Counted from the first letter of the stretch, positions 20,301-28,617 are shown. The stretch: 52,734 nt of DNA from Chitinophagales bacterium (GCA_021323755.1 JAJPKJ010000029.1:1-52734), one strand, 5' to 3'. A program made the numbers and translations. Notes: generated by a model not told the origin, from the letters alone.

Positions 20301-21611
20301 AATTTAAGGAACGGCGAACCCGGATTGGGATATGTCTTTGGTAAGCAGCCCAATCAAACATTTATGGAGAACCTTGCCAAACGTGGGTTAATTACGACGG
20401 ACACGACCTTTAATTTTCAAAATCAGCAGGCATTTAACCAGGTATTGAACATTACTGCGCAATTGCAACCGATACGCAATTTGAATATTGATCTGATGCT
20501 CAATAAAACATTCGGGAAAAATTATACAGAATTATTTAAAGACACAACCTCAAGCAGCGGCTTTGTCCATCTGAATCCGTACACAACCGGAACTTTCAGT
20601 GTTAGTTTTATTTCTTTTCAGACATTGTTCAAAAAATTCAATCCGAACCAACTGTCTGAGACGTTCTTGCAATTTGAGAATTACCGTTCGGTCATTTCTG
20701 CGAGACTGGGTTCAAAAAATCCTTATTCCGGAGCCTCTCCGGGAAGCCCTTATTATAAGGGATATACGCAGTATGCCCAGGATGTGCTTATTCCGGCATT
20801 CATTGCAGCTTATACAGGAAAGGATCCGAAAACAATTTCTTTGATCAATGAAAGCAATTCAAGCATTCGCAGCAATCCTTTCTCGGGCTACATTCCAAAA
20901 CCAAACTGGCGCATCACCTATGGCGGACTGAATCATATTTCCGGACTCGAAAATATTTTCACCAACCTTAATGTCAGCAGCGCCTACACTGGTACACTCA
21001 GTATGGGAAGTTTTAATTCATCGTTATTATACCAGGATCCGCTGGGCATCGGTTACGCAGGTTTTATTGATACCACGTCAGGGAATTTTGTTCCCTATTT
21101 TACCGTCCCCAACATTACGATTACCGAACAGTTCTCACCGCTCATTGGAATAGATATGCAATTTGTAAATAAACTGCAGTTGAAATTTATTTACAGCAAA
21201 TCGCGACAGTTAAGTTTGAGTCTGATCGATTACCAGATGACCGAAATGCGCTCAACAGATATCACCATCGGTTTTGGTTGGAAGAAGCGGGGATTCCCAT
21301 TACCATTTAATATCAGAATGCCTGGCAAAAAAGAAGCTTCAAAACGATTGGATAATGATCTTACCCTCAAACTCGATTTGAGTTTGCGCACGGATGCGAC
21401 AGTCAATAGCATTATTGACCAGGGCGATGCATTACCCACAGGCGGACAAAAAACAATCACCATTTCTCCGTCCATTGATTATGTACTCACCAACAGGATC
21501 AATTTGAAATTGTATTATGATGAACGAAGGGTAATTCCGGCAATATCAAGTTCACCACCCATTACCACTGTGCGCGGAGGTTTGCAGATTCGTATTTCGC
21601 TTGCTCAATAA
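14370..21611 (+). CDS. sprA: Type IX secretion outer-membrane translocon SprA/Sov
   Basis: At 2413 residues this matches SprA, the very large outer-membrane beta-barrel through which T9SS cargo leaves the cell. A signal peptide fills the first 27 or so residues (VALVVAFSAKAFALP). The rest is beta-strand-rich with many aromatic strand ends, and blocks such as GLDFNMNADVNVLGNIGNKLKL, split here by position 205-230, and IYIDDFEGSTSVIDMRFPLTAW near 845-870 are characteristic of the family. The start appears to be TTG 14370: an in-frame stop lies at 14349-14351 and no ATG is available before the signal peptide. It follows ruvA by 44 bases and is probably co-transcribed. Its cargo includes the type-B sorted protein at 31132. 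Confidence 0.95.
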   Translation: MTRFFQIFFLTATLTVALVVAFSAKAFALPFQQKTDTTIAPQKIADSLRKDSLKIKGDTLRFPIYDRRSDFLTYPNKNTFNLRDPANVLDSIEYDPATKQYFIVEKVGNNYYRKPTYLTYDEMLRIKAQQDEDAYWRERADMLSALNKKNLQPKLSVTDNLFNRIFGTGKVDIRPQGNVDILAGYQGQTVDNPTLPESARKTGGLDFNMNADVNVLGNIGNKLKLPIHYNTLANFDFENQLKLDYTGGPDEIIKKIEAGNVSFSTKSVLMSNVQSLFGIKTQLQFGKLLITGVLANQRSQQQSLGTQGGAATTNFQFKADDYDENRNFLMAQYFRNNFNNAMKNLPIVNSEVQILRVEVWVTNRNSTTTQAREIVGLMDLGESSPYSNRVHPQTTVPYPDNNANDEYRNIINDPNSRNASLAINKLNSIGLTQVQDFEQVYAKKLDSSAYKFYPQLGFISLTQQLQPNDVLAVAYQYSYNGRIYQVGEFSTDVPPDTTSGNYAGVQKVLYLKLLKATSQRTNLPIWNLMMKNIYTLKTATGSPIVNVQPAGFQLNILYDQPSKGDKRYLPEGDKVGIPLLTVLNLDRLNSHNDPQPDGIFDYLEGYTIISTQGKIIFPFLEPFGHDLDSVAFKNSPAIAPNYVFYQLYDTIKSVAQTYANVDRYIISGIAKGQSTSDISLGAINVPPGSVIVTAGGQTLKENIDYVVDYNLGTVKVINQAILNSGVPVNVSYENNAAFGTQQRSFMGLRFDYLAKSTPTESFSFGGTIERLSERPFFTITNYGEDPIRNTMYGLDFNYRTNAPGITRLLNKLPFYSTKVMSTVTASGESAFLQPGHPPQIGKGSSGTIYIDDFEGSTSVIDMRFPLTAWAMASTPQGDGLFPEATVNDSLAYGFNRAKIAWYNIEPTLQDNTNANNPVRAYQNFNDPRISPINTQQLFPQETPQLGQSQSITFDVAYYPSDKGSYNFEVGPTAYSKGINAGTGKLNNPETRWGGIMRSIDQTDFETNNIQYIEFWMQSPWLVTNPGSLDTGHLYFDIGNVSEDILRDGKRQYENGLPTPTAPAAVDTSAWGRVPLNPIQVTNAFSNNPADRPYQDVGLDGLNDDTERIQFSSYLANLAARVGTGSATYQKAFGDPSNDDFLNYRDAAYDQTQTDILGRYKNYNNTQGNSPIATPGQQYVNASTLYPDQEDLNHDNTLNQLEQYFEYAVSLNPDSFKVGHNYVTDSASFNYGGIQQKWFQFRIPLNAYTQNVGNTPDFRSIGFIRMFLHGFADSMVLRFAELQFIRDSWRSFSYVLDTTGNYTLLPVNSPTTFNVTAVNIEQNSSRTPIPYVIPPGIQRQQQLSTNDVNVLLNEQSMSLQICHLAQGDARGVYKTVNLDLRKYGHLDMFMHAESAGGQNLQDGDLVAVIRLGSDFISNYYEIRIPLKITPPIGPYTADIVWPDTNNLNLALNRLVQLKESRNNAVGSNVYYSQKDASGRTYAILGNPNLGAIQAFFLGVQNLNAVGSACTEVWFDELRLSEISDQGGWAALGRVDINLADLGTMYVSGSYKSAGFGSIDQHINERSLDNIRQLDGALSLQLGKLLPKKTGLSIPMYASISQTVDMPEYDPFDLDIKLKDKLKAAPASERDSIKQQAIDELTIRTLNFTNVRKTNTSGKQLKLWSIENFDLSYSVTKSEHHNSIAEEDELITYKGSLGYNYNRLAKYWLPFRKIKGRSRWLSLLRDFNFNPLPTTISIRADANRQFGAYRSRNIGGPPGLLPETYNKFFNFNRTYTIHWDLTRSLVVDFNAIDRASVDEDSGRLNSYGKKQMWNNFFRGGRNLLYTQVANVSYTFPTSKIPLLDWTIFRVTYGTTYSWTAASLLAQSLGNTLQNSQQKLADGEFDFTRLYSKSKFLRALEPLQTQNTSNKPNIQPNNKTDTSKNKKPQVNIQNQLPQLNAFVKAIGRILIAVKHIHITYSENSSSTIYGYVDSTQAFGMNLRNGEPGLGYVFGKQPNQTFMENLAKRGLITTDTTFNFQNQQAFNQVLNITAQLQPIRNLNIDLMLNKTFGKNYTELFKDTTSSSGFVHLNPYTTGTFSVSFISFQTLFKKFNPNQLSETFLQFENYRSVISARLGSKNPYSGASPGSPYYKGYTQYAQDVLIPAFIAAYTGKDPKTISLINESNSSIRSNPFSGYIPKPNWRITYGGLNHISGLENIFTNLNVSSAYTGTLSMGSFNSSLLYQDPLGIGYAGFIDTTSGNFVPYFTVPNITITEQFSPLIGIDMQFVNKLQLKFIYSKSRQLSLSLIDYQMTEMRSTDITIGFGWKKRGFPLPFNIRMPGKKEASKRLDNDLTLKLDLSLRTDATVNSIIDQGDALPTGGQKTITISPSIDYVLTNRINLKLYYDERRVIPAISSSPPITTVRGGLQIRISLAQ

Positions 21612-21621
21612 CTGTATCGGG

Positions 21622-21682
21622 CACTCCATTTTTTTCCGACTGGAATAATATAATTATGTTTGAAATGGAGTGAAACATAATT
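21622..21682 (+). promoter_or_regulatory. Interleaved inverted repeats (pseudoknot-like) between sprA and glycosyltransferase
   Basis: Two perfect 10-bp inverted repeats interlock. CACTCCATTT at 21622-21631 pairs with AAATGGAGTG at 21663-21672, and AATTATGTTT at 21652-21661 pairs with AAACATAATT at 21673-21682. The order A-B-A'-B' allows an H-type pseudoknot, or two competing hairpins. The last arm ends six bases before the glycosyltransferase ATG at 21689. A TATGTTTG that fits the -7 consensus (21655-21662) lies inside arm B, so operator function is an alternative reading. Confidence 0.5.
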
Positions 21683-21688
21683 TTAAGT

Positions 21689-22612
21689 ATGGAGCCGCTT
21701 ATCAGCATTTGCATACCAGCATATAAAAGGACCGATTTTATTAAGCGATTGCTTGATTCAATTTGCGCGCAAAATTTTACCGATTTTGAAGTCATCATCA
21801 CTGACGACAGCGACAGTGACGAGGTACAGCATTTGTGCAATTTGTATCAGGATAAGGTCCCCTTAGTGTATTATCGCAACGCCTATCGGTCAGGCACACC
21901 CGAAAACTGGAATGAAGCGATCAGAAAAGCGAAAGGACAATGGATAAAATTAATGCATGATGATGACTGGTTTAGTAACGGGAACAGTTTGCAGCGGTTT
22001 GTGGATGCAATCAATAAAAACCCTGATGCATCGTTTATCTTCTCGGCTTATAAAAACAATTATTCAGAGACGGGTAAAGAAGAAAATGTTTTTGTTGATG
22101 AATATCGATATAAGCAATTTCAAAAAAATGCCGCCACTTTATTTTCTAAAAACATAATAGGTCCGCCGAGTGCGGTGATTCATCGTAAGGATAATGTTCT
22201 TTATGATAAAAATTTAAAATGGCTTGTTGATATTGATTTTTATATGCGGGTTCTTGGCAGCAAGAAACCGGTATACATCAATGAACCTCTGATAACGATT
22301 GGAGTGAACGAACAACAGGTAACCAAATTTGCTTTTAAGAATAAAGAAGTGGAGATCCCGGAATATTTTTATTTGCTCAATAAGATCGGAGAAAAATGTT
22401 TGAAGAATATTTTTGTTTATGATGCTTTCTGGCGGATGCTGAGAAATTTGAAAATAAGAAATAAGCAGGATATCATGGACTCAGGTTACAGCGGCGAGAT
22501 ATCTTCAGCAATTATCTCCATGATCAATTTTCAGAATAAAATCCCATTATCTGTTCTGCGGGCAGGATTTTTTTCCAAATTATTTATGACGATCAGTTAT
22601 GTTTTTTCCTGA
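21689..22612 (+). CDS. Glycosyltransferase family 2
   Basis: GT-A-fold inverting glycosyltransferase of 307 residues. The N-terminal nucleotide-sugar domain starts ISICIPAYKRTDFIKRLLDSI; VIITDDSDSDE is the first Asp motif, NWNEAIRKAKGQWIKL leads to the DxD-type site in MHDDDW, and LVDIDFYMRVL carries the acceptor-side acidic residues. There is no membrane segment, so it is a cytosolic or peripheral enzyme building a surface glycan. It follows sprA by 77 bases but an inverted-repeat structure lies between them. Its 3' end overlaps the next convergent gene by 16 bases. Confidence 0.9.
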   Translation: MEPLISICIPAYKRTDFIKRLLDSICAQNFTDFEVIITDDSDSDEVQHLCNLYQDKVPLVYYRNAYRSGTPENWNEAIRKAKGQWIKLMHDDDWFSNGNSLQRFVDAINKNPDASFIFSAYKNNYSETGKEENVFVDEYRYKQFQKNAATLFSKNIIGPPSAVIHRKDNVLYDKNLKWLVDIDFYMRVLGSKKPVYINEPLITIGVNEQQVTKFAFKNKEVEIPEYFYLLNKIGEKCLKNIFVYDAFWRMLRNLKIRNKQDIMDSGYSGEISSAIISMINFQNKIPLSVLRAGFFSKLFMTISYVFS

Positions 22613-23775
22613 AAAAAAATATGATTGAATTCCCTGCAGAACAATTCACCGCTAAATTTTTCAATTGCCATCTCCCTGCTCTTTTTCCCCAACGATTCTT
22701 TTAATACGGTATCTTTTTGGAGCAATTGTAATAAACTCACGCCTTCATCAACAATTTTCTCTTCTTCGGTCGCTGAAATCAATAAACCGTTTTGCAGGTG
22801 CTTGATATAATCGGGAATACTGTTTACTGCTGTTGAAACGACTACTTTGCCATAAGCCATCATATGCATTACGACGAGCGGTAAACCTTCATAAGCAGAA
22901 GTCAGAATCAAGACATCTGATTGCGCATAAATGGAATGCAACTTTTTTTCATCATGGATATTGCCATAGAATTTGCAAAAAGAAAATTCATTGGGATCAA
23001 TTATATTTTCAACATCGCCGATAAAAGAAAAATGAATTTGCGCATTTAGCTCAAATAATTTTTTTGCAATGGCAGCGATAAGATAAACCCTTTTTTGCGG
23101 CGCCCCTCTTCCGACAAAGATCACTTCAAGCTTTGGGTTATTCGTTGTGATGTAAACCGGGATATCAATCTTGTTTTCGATGAAGTGCAAACGTGTATAA
23201 AATTTTTGGTCAATATTATTTTGTCGATATTGGGCAACCACGACCTCTTTAAGTTTTATGGTGCTGAAAATCCTGCAGGTGATCAGGTCAATAAACGCAA
23301 TGCTATAGGGAAGCCATGTCGGAAGATGACAAAGCTCAATCCGCCTAACCTCCTTTTTTAAATGCGGTAACATTTTGTAAAAGAAAAGACATTCACCGCC
23401 AAAGACGATGGGATCCTGGGTTTGATTGATCCATGTGGCTAAAACCCCACGATAGAAGAAATTTACAAAGTGGTATAATTTATTATCGATTTTATGGTGG
23501 AGATCAATAACGGAAAAGTTTTTGAACAGACTGATATAACCATTATTCTTTGGCTTTTTGGAAAAGATGATCAACGGATTTTTGCCGGCGATGCAGTTGG
23601 AAATATCTGCATTCACTTTTATTGCGCCTCCCAAATCTGCAGAAGAAAAAAATAAGAAGACCGAAGTTTTATGTTTCAGGGGAAATAATCTGCCATATAA
23701 TTTTCCCACCAAAACAAACGGAAGCATCCCGATAAATTCTATCTTCCTTTTTATCACTGCATTTTTATAGGTCAT
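22597..23775 (-). CDS. Glycosyltransferase family 4-like (GT-B)
   Basis: Retaining GT-B glycosyltransferase of 392 residues. The C-terminal donor-binding half has VIFVGRGAPQKRVYLI, then YAQSDVLILTSAYEGLPLVVMHMMAYGKVVVST. The usual E-x7-E motif of family GT4 is altered: the first glutamate is present (YEGLP) but the second is histidine (VVMHMMA). The N-terminal half is divergent and includes GGAIKVNADI. It is the third gene of a minus-strand run (GT4, SDR, GT4) and overlaps the SDR gene by 11 bases, so it is translationally coupled. Probable role in extracellular polysaccharide or lipid-linked glycan assembly. Confidence 0.86.
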   Translation of the reverse strand: MTYKNAVIKRKIEFIGMLPFVLVGKLYGRLFPLKHKTSVFLFFSSADLGGAIKVNADISNCIAGKNPLIIFSKKPKNNGYISLFKNFSVIDLHHKIDNKLYHFVNFFYRGVLATWINQTQDPIVFGGECLFFYKMLPHLKKEVRRIELCHLPTWLPYSIAFIDLITCRIFSTIKLKEVVVAQYRQNNIDQKFYTRLHFIENKIDIPVYITTNNPKLEVIFVGRGAPQKRVYLIAAIAKKLFELNAQIHFSFIGDVENIIDPNEFSFCKFYGNIHDEKKLHSIYAQSDVLILTSAYEGLPLVVMHMMAYGKVVVSTAVNSIPDYIKHLQNGLLISATEEEKIVDEGVSLLQLLQKDTVLKESLGKKSREMAIEKFSGELFCREFNHIFFQEKT

Positions 23776-24469
23776 GCTTCTGGTAATATTTTAATAACAA
23801 TTTTGGCAAATAATCATCATCGAATTTTATTTCCAATGAGCGCAGGATGGGTTGTATCTCCCCAATGTCAATGACCAATTTTGCCCCCTTTTCTTTTTCT
23901 GTAAAATTCGCTTTCTTATGGCAAACATTTTCAATGCAATTGACGATATATTTGACGGAGTAATTTTTATCGTTTGCAATATTGATCACCTGGTTTGGAA
24001 ATAAATTATTTTGTAAAATATGATCAGCAATCTTATATACGTCTTCGACATCAATAATATTTCTTTCCGAATTCTTCCAAAGATCAAAATGTCTGCCTTC
24101 GGTAATATGAAAATAAAAAAAATTAAGGACGGTATGTGGATTATGGGTTATGCCGGCGAGATTTGATAACCTGAATATTTGAAAACGTGGCGCAGCTGCC
24201 TTTATCAGGTTTTCAATATTTATTTTGTGTTTTACATAGTCCGTTTGTTTCAAATCGTCATCAGTAATACTGCAAGTGCTGAAATAAACTATTCTTTTAA
24301 AAAGATTATTTTTTATTGTAGTGATGAGTAGATCCTGTTCTCTTTTAAAGTCATTTTCTGTGCTCGATTTTGAATCGGAAACACCCGAGGCGAATACCAC
24401 AAATTCATCTTTTGTTTTATAGTGATGAAAACTTTTTGCGATCAGTCCATTTCCTATTACCATATTCAA
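23765..24469 (-). CDS. NAD-dependent epimerase/dehydratase-like SDR protein, short
   Basis: 234-residue extended-SDR-like protein, shorter than typical 300-340-residue sugar-nucleotide epimerases. The N-terminal VIGNGLIAKSF is a reduced Rossmann glycine motif; FSTCSI carries the catalytic Ser/Thr region and YVKHKINIE the Y-x3-K pair; RLSNLAG and NIIDVEDV are common epimerase blocks. The first loop is GNGxxA rather than GxxGxxG, and the segment before it is nearly absent, so the NAD site may be atypical. It sits between two glycosyltransferases and overlaps the downstream one by 11 bases, pointing to a sugar-nucleotide role. Confidence 0.78.
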   Translation of the reverse strand: MNMVIGNGLIAKSFHHYKTKDEFVVFASGVSDSKSSTENDFKREQDLLITTIKNNLFKRIVYFSTCSITDDDLKQTDYVKHKINIENLIKAAAPRFQIFRLSNLAGITHNPHTVLNFFYFHITEGRHFDLWKNSERNIIDVEDVYKIADHILQNNLFPNQVINIANDKNYSVKYIVNCIENVCHKKANFTEKEKGAKLVIDIGEIQPILRSLEIKFDDDYLPKLLLKYYQKHDL

Positions 24470-24520
24470 AAAAAATTGCCGTTGATGAAGTCCAAAGATA
24501 ATCAGTAGAGATGAAGATTG

Positions 24521-25642
24521 TTAAACCATGTTTTGTTCGATGAACAGCGCGGCTTTTTTTGTGGTGTAGCCCCAATAAAAATGTTCAAAATAAATTTCTG
24601 GAATATCTGCATCCGTCTGGGATGCTTTTATGATCAGGTCTGCAAAACCATTCCAGTCGTTATTGTCGCTGATCAATAATTTATTATTGCACCACTCTGC
24701 GTTAACACCGACTGCGCCATTTGCAGTGGATACGGCATTACAATTATACCCTAAGGCTTCAACCAGTTTTGTCTTAATGCCGCCGCCTTCATTAACGGGA
24801 TTGATAAAAACGCCGGCTCCTCTAAAATAGAGGCCCACATCCTCAACAAAACCTGCAATGATGATATTGGAATACGCAGCGGATCTGATTTCTTCGGGAA
24901 TATTTATTCCGCAGATGATGATCTTATATTTGAAACCATTTTTTTGCTCTAGTGCCGGATCAATGGTTTGAATTATTGTTTTTAACGCGGCCGCATTTGG
25001 CTCATAATCAAAATCGCCGTTAAAGAGCAAAATGGTTTCATCTTGCGCAATTTTGTATTTCTCTCGGAGGAAAGATCTTGCCTTTTGAAGCTCTTCTTCT
25101 GGGGGAGCGGAATTCCATTCAATTCCATAGGTCATCGTCATGCATTTGGCAGGATCGAGTCTGAAATTTTCTATGGCATATCTCTTATCTTCATAAGTGA
25201 TGAAAAAATTATAGTCGGCTCGCCTGTGTGTCATTTTTTCATACCGCCACAAGACCATCCACCACCACTTCCCTAATGTTTTCCATCTTAATCCTTCTAT
25301 ATTTTGAGAGCGGACGATCAATTTTATGTTGCAAAACGATTTTAACAGAATGCCCAGCCATCCATAATAGGGGTGTTCGATCAAAACATGCGTCGCTTTT
25401 TTTTCTCTGATTATTCTTCTGAGTGAAAAAAAATAAAAAATATTTATGTATCTCAACGATGAGTTGGAAAAAATGCGCATCACTTCATATCCCTCATCGC
25501 CACTAAGGATGTTTTTCTTTGTTGATACACCAATGAGAGTATGGTACTTGGAAAAATATTTGTTGAACAAGGCAACACTTTTTTGTCCGCCATTTTTTGC
25601 CGGAAGAAATGGATAAGAAACGATGCTGATTATTGTTGCCAT
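24521..25642 (-). CDS. Glycosyltransferase family 4 (GT-B)
   Basis: GT-B glycosyltransferase of 373 residues from the ATG at 25642; two more in-frame ATGs precede it immediately. The N-terminus ISIVSYPFLPAKNGGQKSV is the acceptor-side glycine loop of family 4. The C-terminal half has LLFNGDFDYEPNAAAL and the donor-site block NEGGGIKTKLVEALGYN, in which the glutamates of the E-x7-E motif are present. It opens the three-gene minus-strand glycan operon, 51 bases before the SDR gene. A strong terminator isolates it from yfhO upstream. Confidence 0.88.
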   Translation of the reverse strand: MATIISIVSYPFLPAKNGGQKSVALFNKYFSKYHTLIGVSTKKNILSGDEGYEVMRIFSNSSLRYINIFYFFSLRRIIREKKATHVLIEHPYYGWLGILLKSFCNIKLIVRSQNIEGLRWKTLGKWWWMVLWRYEKMTHRRADYNFFITYEDKRYAIENFRLDPAKCMTMTYGIEWNSAPPEEELQKARSFLREKYKIAQDETILLFNGDFDYEPNAAALKTIIQTIDPALEQKNGFKYKIIICGINIPEEIRSAAYSNIIIAGFVEDVGLYFRGAGVFINPVNEGGGIKTKLVEALGYNCNAVSTANGAVGVNAEWCNNKLLISDNNDWNGFADLIIKASQTDADIPEIYFEHFYWGYTTKKAALFIEQNMV

Positions 25643-25656
25643 CATCAAATATTAAC

Positions 25657-25682
25657 AAAAAACCGCTGAGGTTTCAGCGGTT
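25657..25682 (-). terminator. Rho-independent terminator of the YfhO gene
   Basis: On the minus strand, a perfect 9-bp stem (AACCGCTGA 25661-25669 with TCAGCGGTT 25674-25682), a 4-base loop and then a T run at 25660-25657. It begins 20 bases past the yfhO-like stop codon. Confidence 0.9.
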
Positions 25683-25702
25683 ACAAATTTAGCGGTGAAT
25701 CA

Positions 25703-28222
25703 TCAAGCGGTTTTATTTTTATTTTTCCATGCCACAGCAATTGCAGCGATCAATAGCAGATACGCGACTATTGAAGACCAAACCGAAAGGGTATTTCCCA
25801 ATTTATACACTGCAGGTTCAAAACGAAATTCAATGGTGTGATCGCCTGCAGGAACGGGCATTCCCCGTAAAATATAATCCACGCGACAATAATCTGTTTT
25901 GTTTCCATCAAGATAAGCGTTCCAGCCTTTATCGTAATACACTTCGCTGAAGACAGCGAACTGATTTGTTTTGCCGGAAAACTTATAGGTTATTTTATCG
26001 TTCAGATTCTCAATTAAGGTTATTGATGCACTTGAGTCGGGAACCGGCATTGATTTAATAATGTTTTGGAATTTCTCTTGCACGATCGCTGTATCTTTCA
26101 CATTGATGCTGTCGAGCGCTTTCATTTCTTCGTTACCATCTTTTACAAAATGGATGGCTTTCACCAACCAGCAGGTTCCGAAGGCAGCCGAATTCAATTG
26201 CGCCTGTTCCTGTCCTGTTGCGGGATTGCGGCGAATAATATATTTTGTGTTGAGCATGTTATACACCATGGAATTTCCTTTCAAAAGCTGGCTGTCCATG
26301 ATATCCTGGTATAAGCCAAGTTTTGCGGGAGAATACCCTCCCAAAGAATTATGATGATAGGATGCGTGCGAATTTTGATACCAGTCTGTTGACTGATCCA
26401 GTACCCGGAAATTTTTATCCGGATCTTTACTGATCTGCAAATCTGCGGGGGTCGGACTAAATGCAGATTCAAAATCGGCGGGCTCTACAAAATTATCTTC
26501 ATTCAAATAAATTCTCCCTTCCGCGAGCAAATCAAATGAGCTGATAACAAACAATCCGGCGATCAGCACAACCGGTTTTATTTTATTTTTTAAATATAAC
26601 CCCATCAGCACAATGGCGGCCGCCATTAATAAAACGGTCCTTATCAGATCTGCGCCAAAAAGAGATTGTCTGTCATCCTGAATTCCTTTCATTAACCCAT
26701 TGCTTACGGATAATGCCTGTTGCTGCATTTCTGCAGTAGGCTGTTTTCCGCGCGCAGAGGTTTGTAATATCTGATTGGCGAAGCTATCTCTGATCTGTGT
26801 GTCCTTGGGACTCTTAAAATCTGCAGAAAAATAAAATACAGCAAGAATTATCAGCAAACCCAGCGCAGCATAGACTGCTTTTTCAAATTTTTTCCAGATG
26901 AGTTCTCTTGATTCTGTGCTATTTAATAATTGAGTTAATCCTAAGGCAGCGAGCAAGGGAAAAACCAACTGCGGGAAGAACAACGCCTGTGTTGGTGCAC
27001 GGAATTTATTGTAAAAAGGAAAATGATCGAATAGAAAATAATTAAAGGAGGAAAAGTTCTTCCCCCAGGCCAGCATTATTCCCAAAATAGCCGCCGGAAT
27101 GATCCACCATTTGTGCCAGCTTTTTACATAGATCAACCCGAAAATAAATAAAAAGCAAATCACTGCGCCAAGGTAAACAGGCCCGGCGGTATTGGGCTGT
27201 GCTCCCCAATAGGCCAAGTTATTGGCGTTCTGCAGTGCATAGTCTTCCGGCATGCCGATCTCAGTTGCTTTATCGGCAAATTTTGAATTGCCGGTGATTA
27301 ACCTTCCTTCGTTTCCACCCCCGTAGATACTGGGAACAACCAAGGTAAAAGTCTCCCCAATCCCGTAACTCCATTGAAATGCATAATCTTTATCCAACCC
27401 CCCCTTGGTTTTATTTTTATCGTTGCTATTAAGGGTGAGTTCAGATTTTCCCCCGCGCTTGGTTTCTTTTGCATATTCCTGCAAGGGCAAAATGCTGATG
27501 GCATACGTTCCAAAACCAACGAGGGCGGCAATGGCTGCCACTGCAAAAGAAATGAAGGTGTCTTTTAATTGCTTTTGTTGCCAGTTATAGATCAAAAAAG
27601 CAATAGAAATAAAGGCGATGATGATGACCGTGTAATAGATGATCTGCAAATGTTGGGTACTTACCTGGAAGCCAAAGAAGATAGCCAGCAATGCAGCGCC
27701 TAATAAATATTTTCGTTGATAGATTAGCAGAACGCTGGCGATAACAGCAGGAGCGTAGGCGATGGCAAGCATCTGCGTGTCATGCCCAACAGCAATGATA
27801 ACCGGATTGAAGGTTGCATATCCATAAGCCAATGAAGATAAAATGCCGATATATGGATTAATGCGCAATACCTGGGTCAAAATATAAAAACAAATACAAA
27901 CCAGAAACAAATAATTGATGGGCTTAGGCAAGCCAAGGGTGACCAGGTAGCTCAAATATCCCGTGCTGATCTTGGATGTGGCATCCATATCGATGGTGTA
28001 AGTTGGCATACCACTGAAAGCACTCTCTGTCCACAGCGGAAAATGTCCGTATTTTTCTTTAAACTCGGCAGACTGCTGGGCCATGGCCTTCCAGTTTTGC
28101 ACATCAGATTGCGCGGCCACTTTTCCATCGAGCGCAGGTTTACAATATAATATGGCTACCATCAAAAAGACGCCGACAGCTATAAGGTGTGGCAGAGCCT
28201 TTTTTAATAAAGATGAATTCAT
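25703..28222 (-). CDS. YfhO-family polytopic membrane protein
   Basis: 839-residue integral membrane protein with a dozen or so predicted membrane segments in residues 12-430 and 520-545, then a large C-terminal soluble domain (about 560-810), and a last segment at about 815-832. This is the layout of YfhO proteins, which are GT-C-like candidates for lipid-linked glycosyl transfer to surface polymers. Visible family blocks are LYCKPALDGKVAAQSD near the N-terminus and FPLWTESAFSGMPTY, and near the end YYDKGWNAYLDGNKTDY with GDHTIEFRFEP. It is transcribed alone, ended by a terminator, beside the glycosyltransferase run, so a role in the same surface glycan is likely but not shown. Confidence 0.88.
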   Translation of the reverse strand: MNSSLLKKALPHLIAVGVFLMVAILYCKPALDGKVAAQSDVQNWKAMAQQSAEFKEKYGHFPLWTESAFSGMPTYTIDMDATSKISTGYLSYLVTLGLPKPINYLFLVCICFYILTQVLRINPYIGILSSLAYGYATFNPVIIAVGHDTQMLAIAYAPAVIASVLLIYQRKYLLGAALLAIFFGFQVSTQHLQIIYYTVIIIAFISIAFLIYNWQQKQLKDTFISFAVAAIAALVGFGTYAISILPLQEYAKETKRGGKSELTLNSNDKNKTKGGLDKDYAFQWSYGIGETFTLVVPSIYGGGNEGRLITGNSKFADKATEIGMPEDYALQNANNLAYWGAQPNTAGPVYLGAVICFLFIFGLIYVKSWHKWWIIPAAILGIMLAWGKNFSSFNYFLFDHFPFYNKFRAPTQALFFPQLVFPLLAALGLTQLLNSTESRELIWKKFEKAVYAALGLLIILAVFYFSADFKSPKDTQIRDSFANQILQTSARGKQPTAEMQQQALSVSNGLMKGIQDDRQSLFGADLIRTVLLMAAAIVLMGLYLKNKIKPVVLIAGLFVISSFDLLAEGRIYLNEDNFVEPADFESAFSPTPADLQISKDPDKNFRVLDQSTDWYQNSHASYHHNSLGGYSPAKLGLYQDIMDSQLLKGNSMVYNMLNTKYIIRRNPATGQEQAQLNSAAFGTCWLVKAIHFVKDGNEEMKALDSINVKDTAIVQEKFQNIIKSMPVPDSSASITLIENLNDKITYKFSGKTNQFAVFSEVYYDKGWNAYLDGNKTDYCRVDYILRGMPVPAGDHTIEFRFEPAVYKLGNTLSVWSSIVAYLLLIAAIAVAWKNKNKTA

Positions 28223-28335
28223 AAAAAGAAGTGATAATTAATCAGGCAAAATAATGCTATTTTGAGCAGAAATAACCACGTGGGAATGTTATAATCTAAA
28301 AAATGCGCGGGTAATTTTGATGCAATATTTTTTTA

Positions 28336-28617
28336 ATGAATAATATTCGTTTTTTAGCCAGAGTAGCGTTCATCTGCAATCTTTGTTTTTTAATTACCAT
28401 CATTATTAAGGTCCTGCCAAATTTTCCGCAAACTGAAATTGGTTCTATAATAATTGTTTTGGGATATATTGCTGCGCTGATCATTAACGGAATAGTGAAT
28501 TTATGTTTGCTTGTTTTGCTGATCATGCACAAATCATTATCACCTGTTGTTCCCGTTTGGCTGATAATTATTAATTTACTTTTTTTAACTGCTGAAATAA
28601 TATTTTTTTTAAAATGA
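28336..28617 (+). CDS. Small membrane protein, unknown, coupled to yhhQ
   Basis: 93-residue protein with three predicted membrane spans (about 8-27, 37-65 and 70-92) and little soluble sequence. I do not recognise the family. Its TGA stop overlaps the ATG of the following queuosine-precursor transporter in an ATGA arrangement, so the two are translationally coupled. A frame on the opposite strand is also open here, but the hydrophobic pattern and the ATGA junction favour the plus strand. It may be a partner or a stability factor of the transporter. Confidence 0.7.
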   Translation: MNNIRFLARVAFICNLCFLITIIIKVLPNFPQTEIGSIIIVLGYIAALIINGIVNLCLLVLLIMHKSLSPVVPVWLIIINLLFLTAEIIFFLK

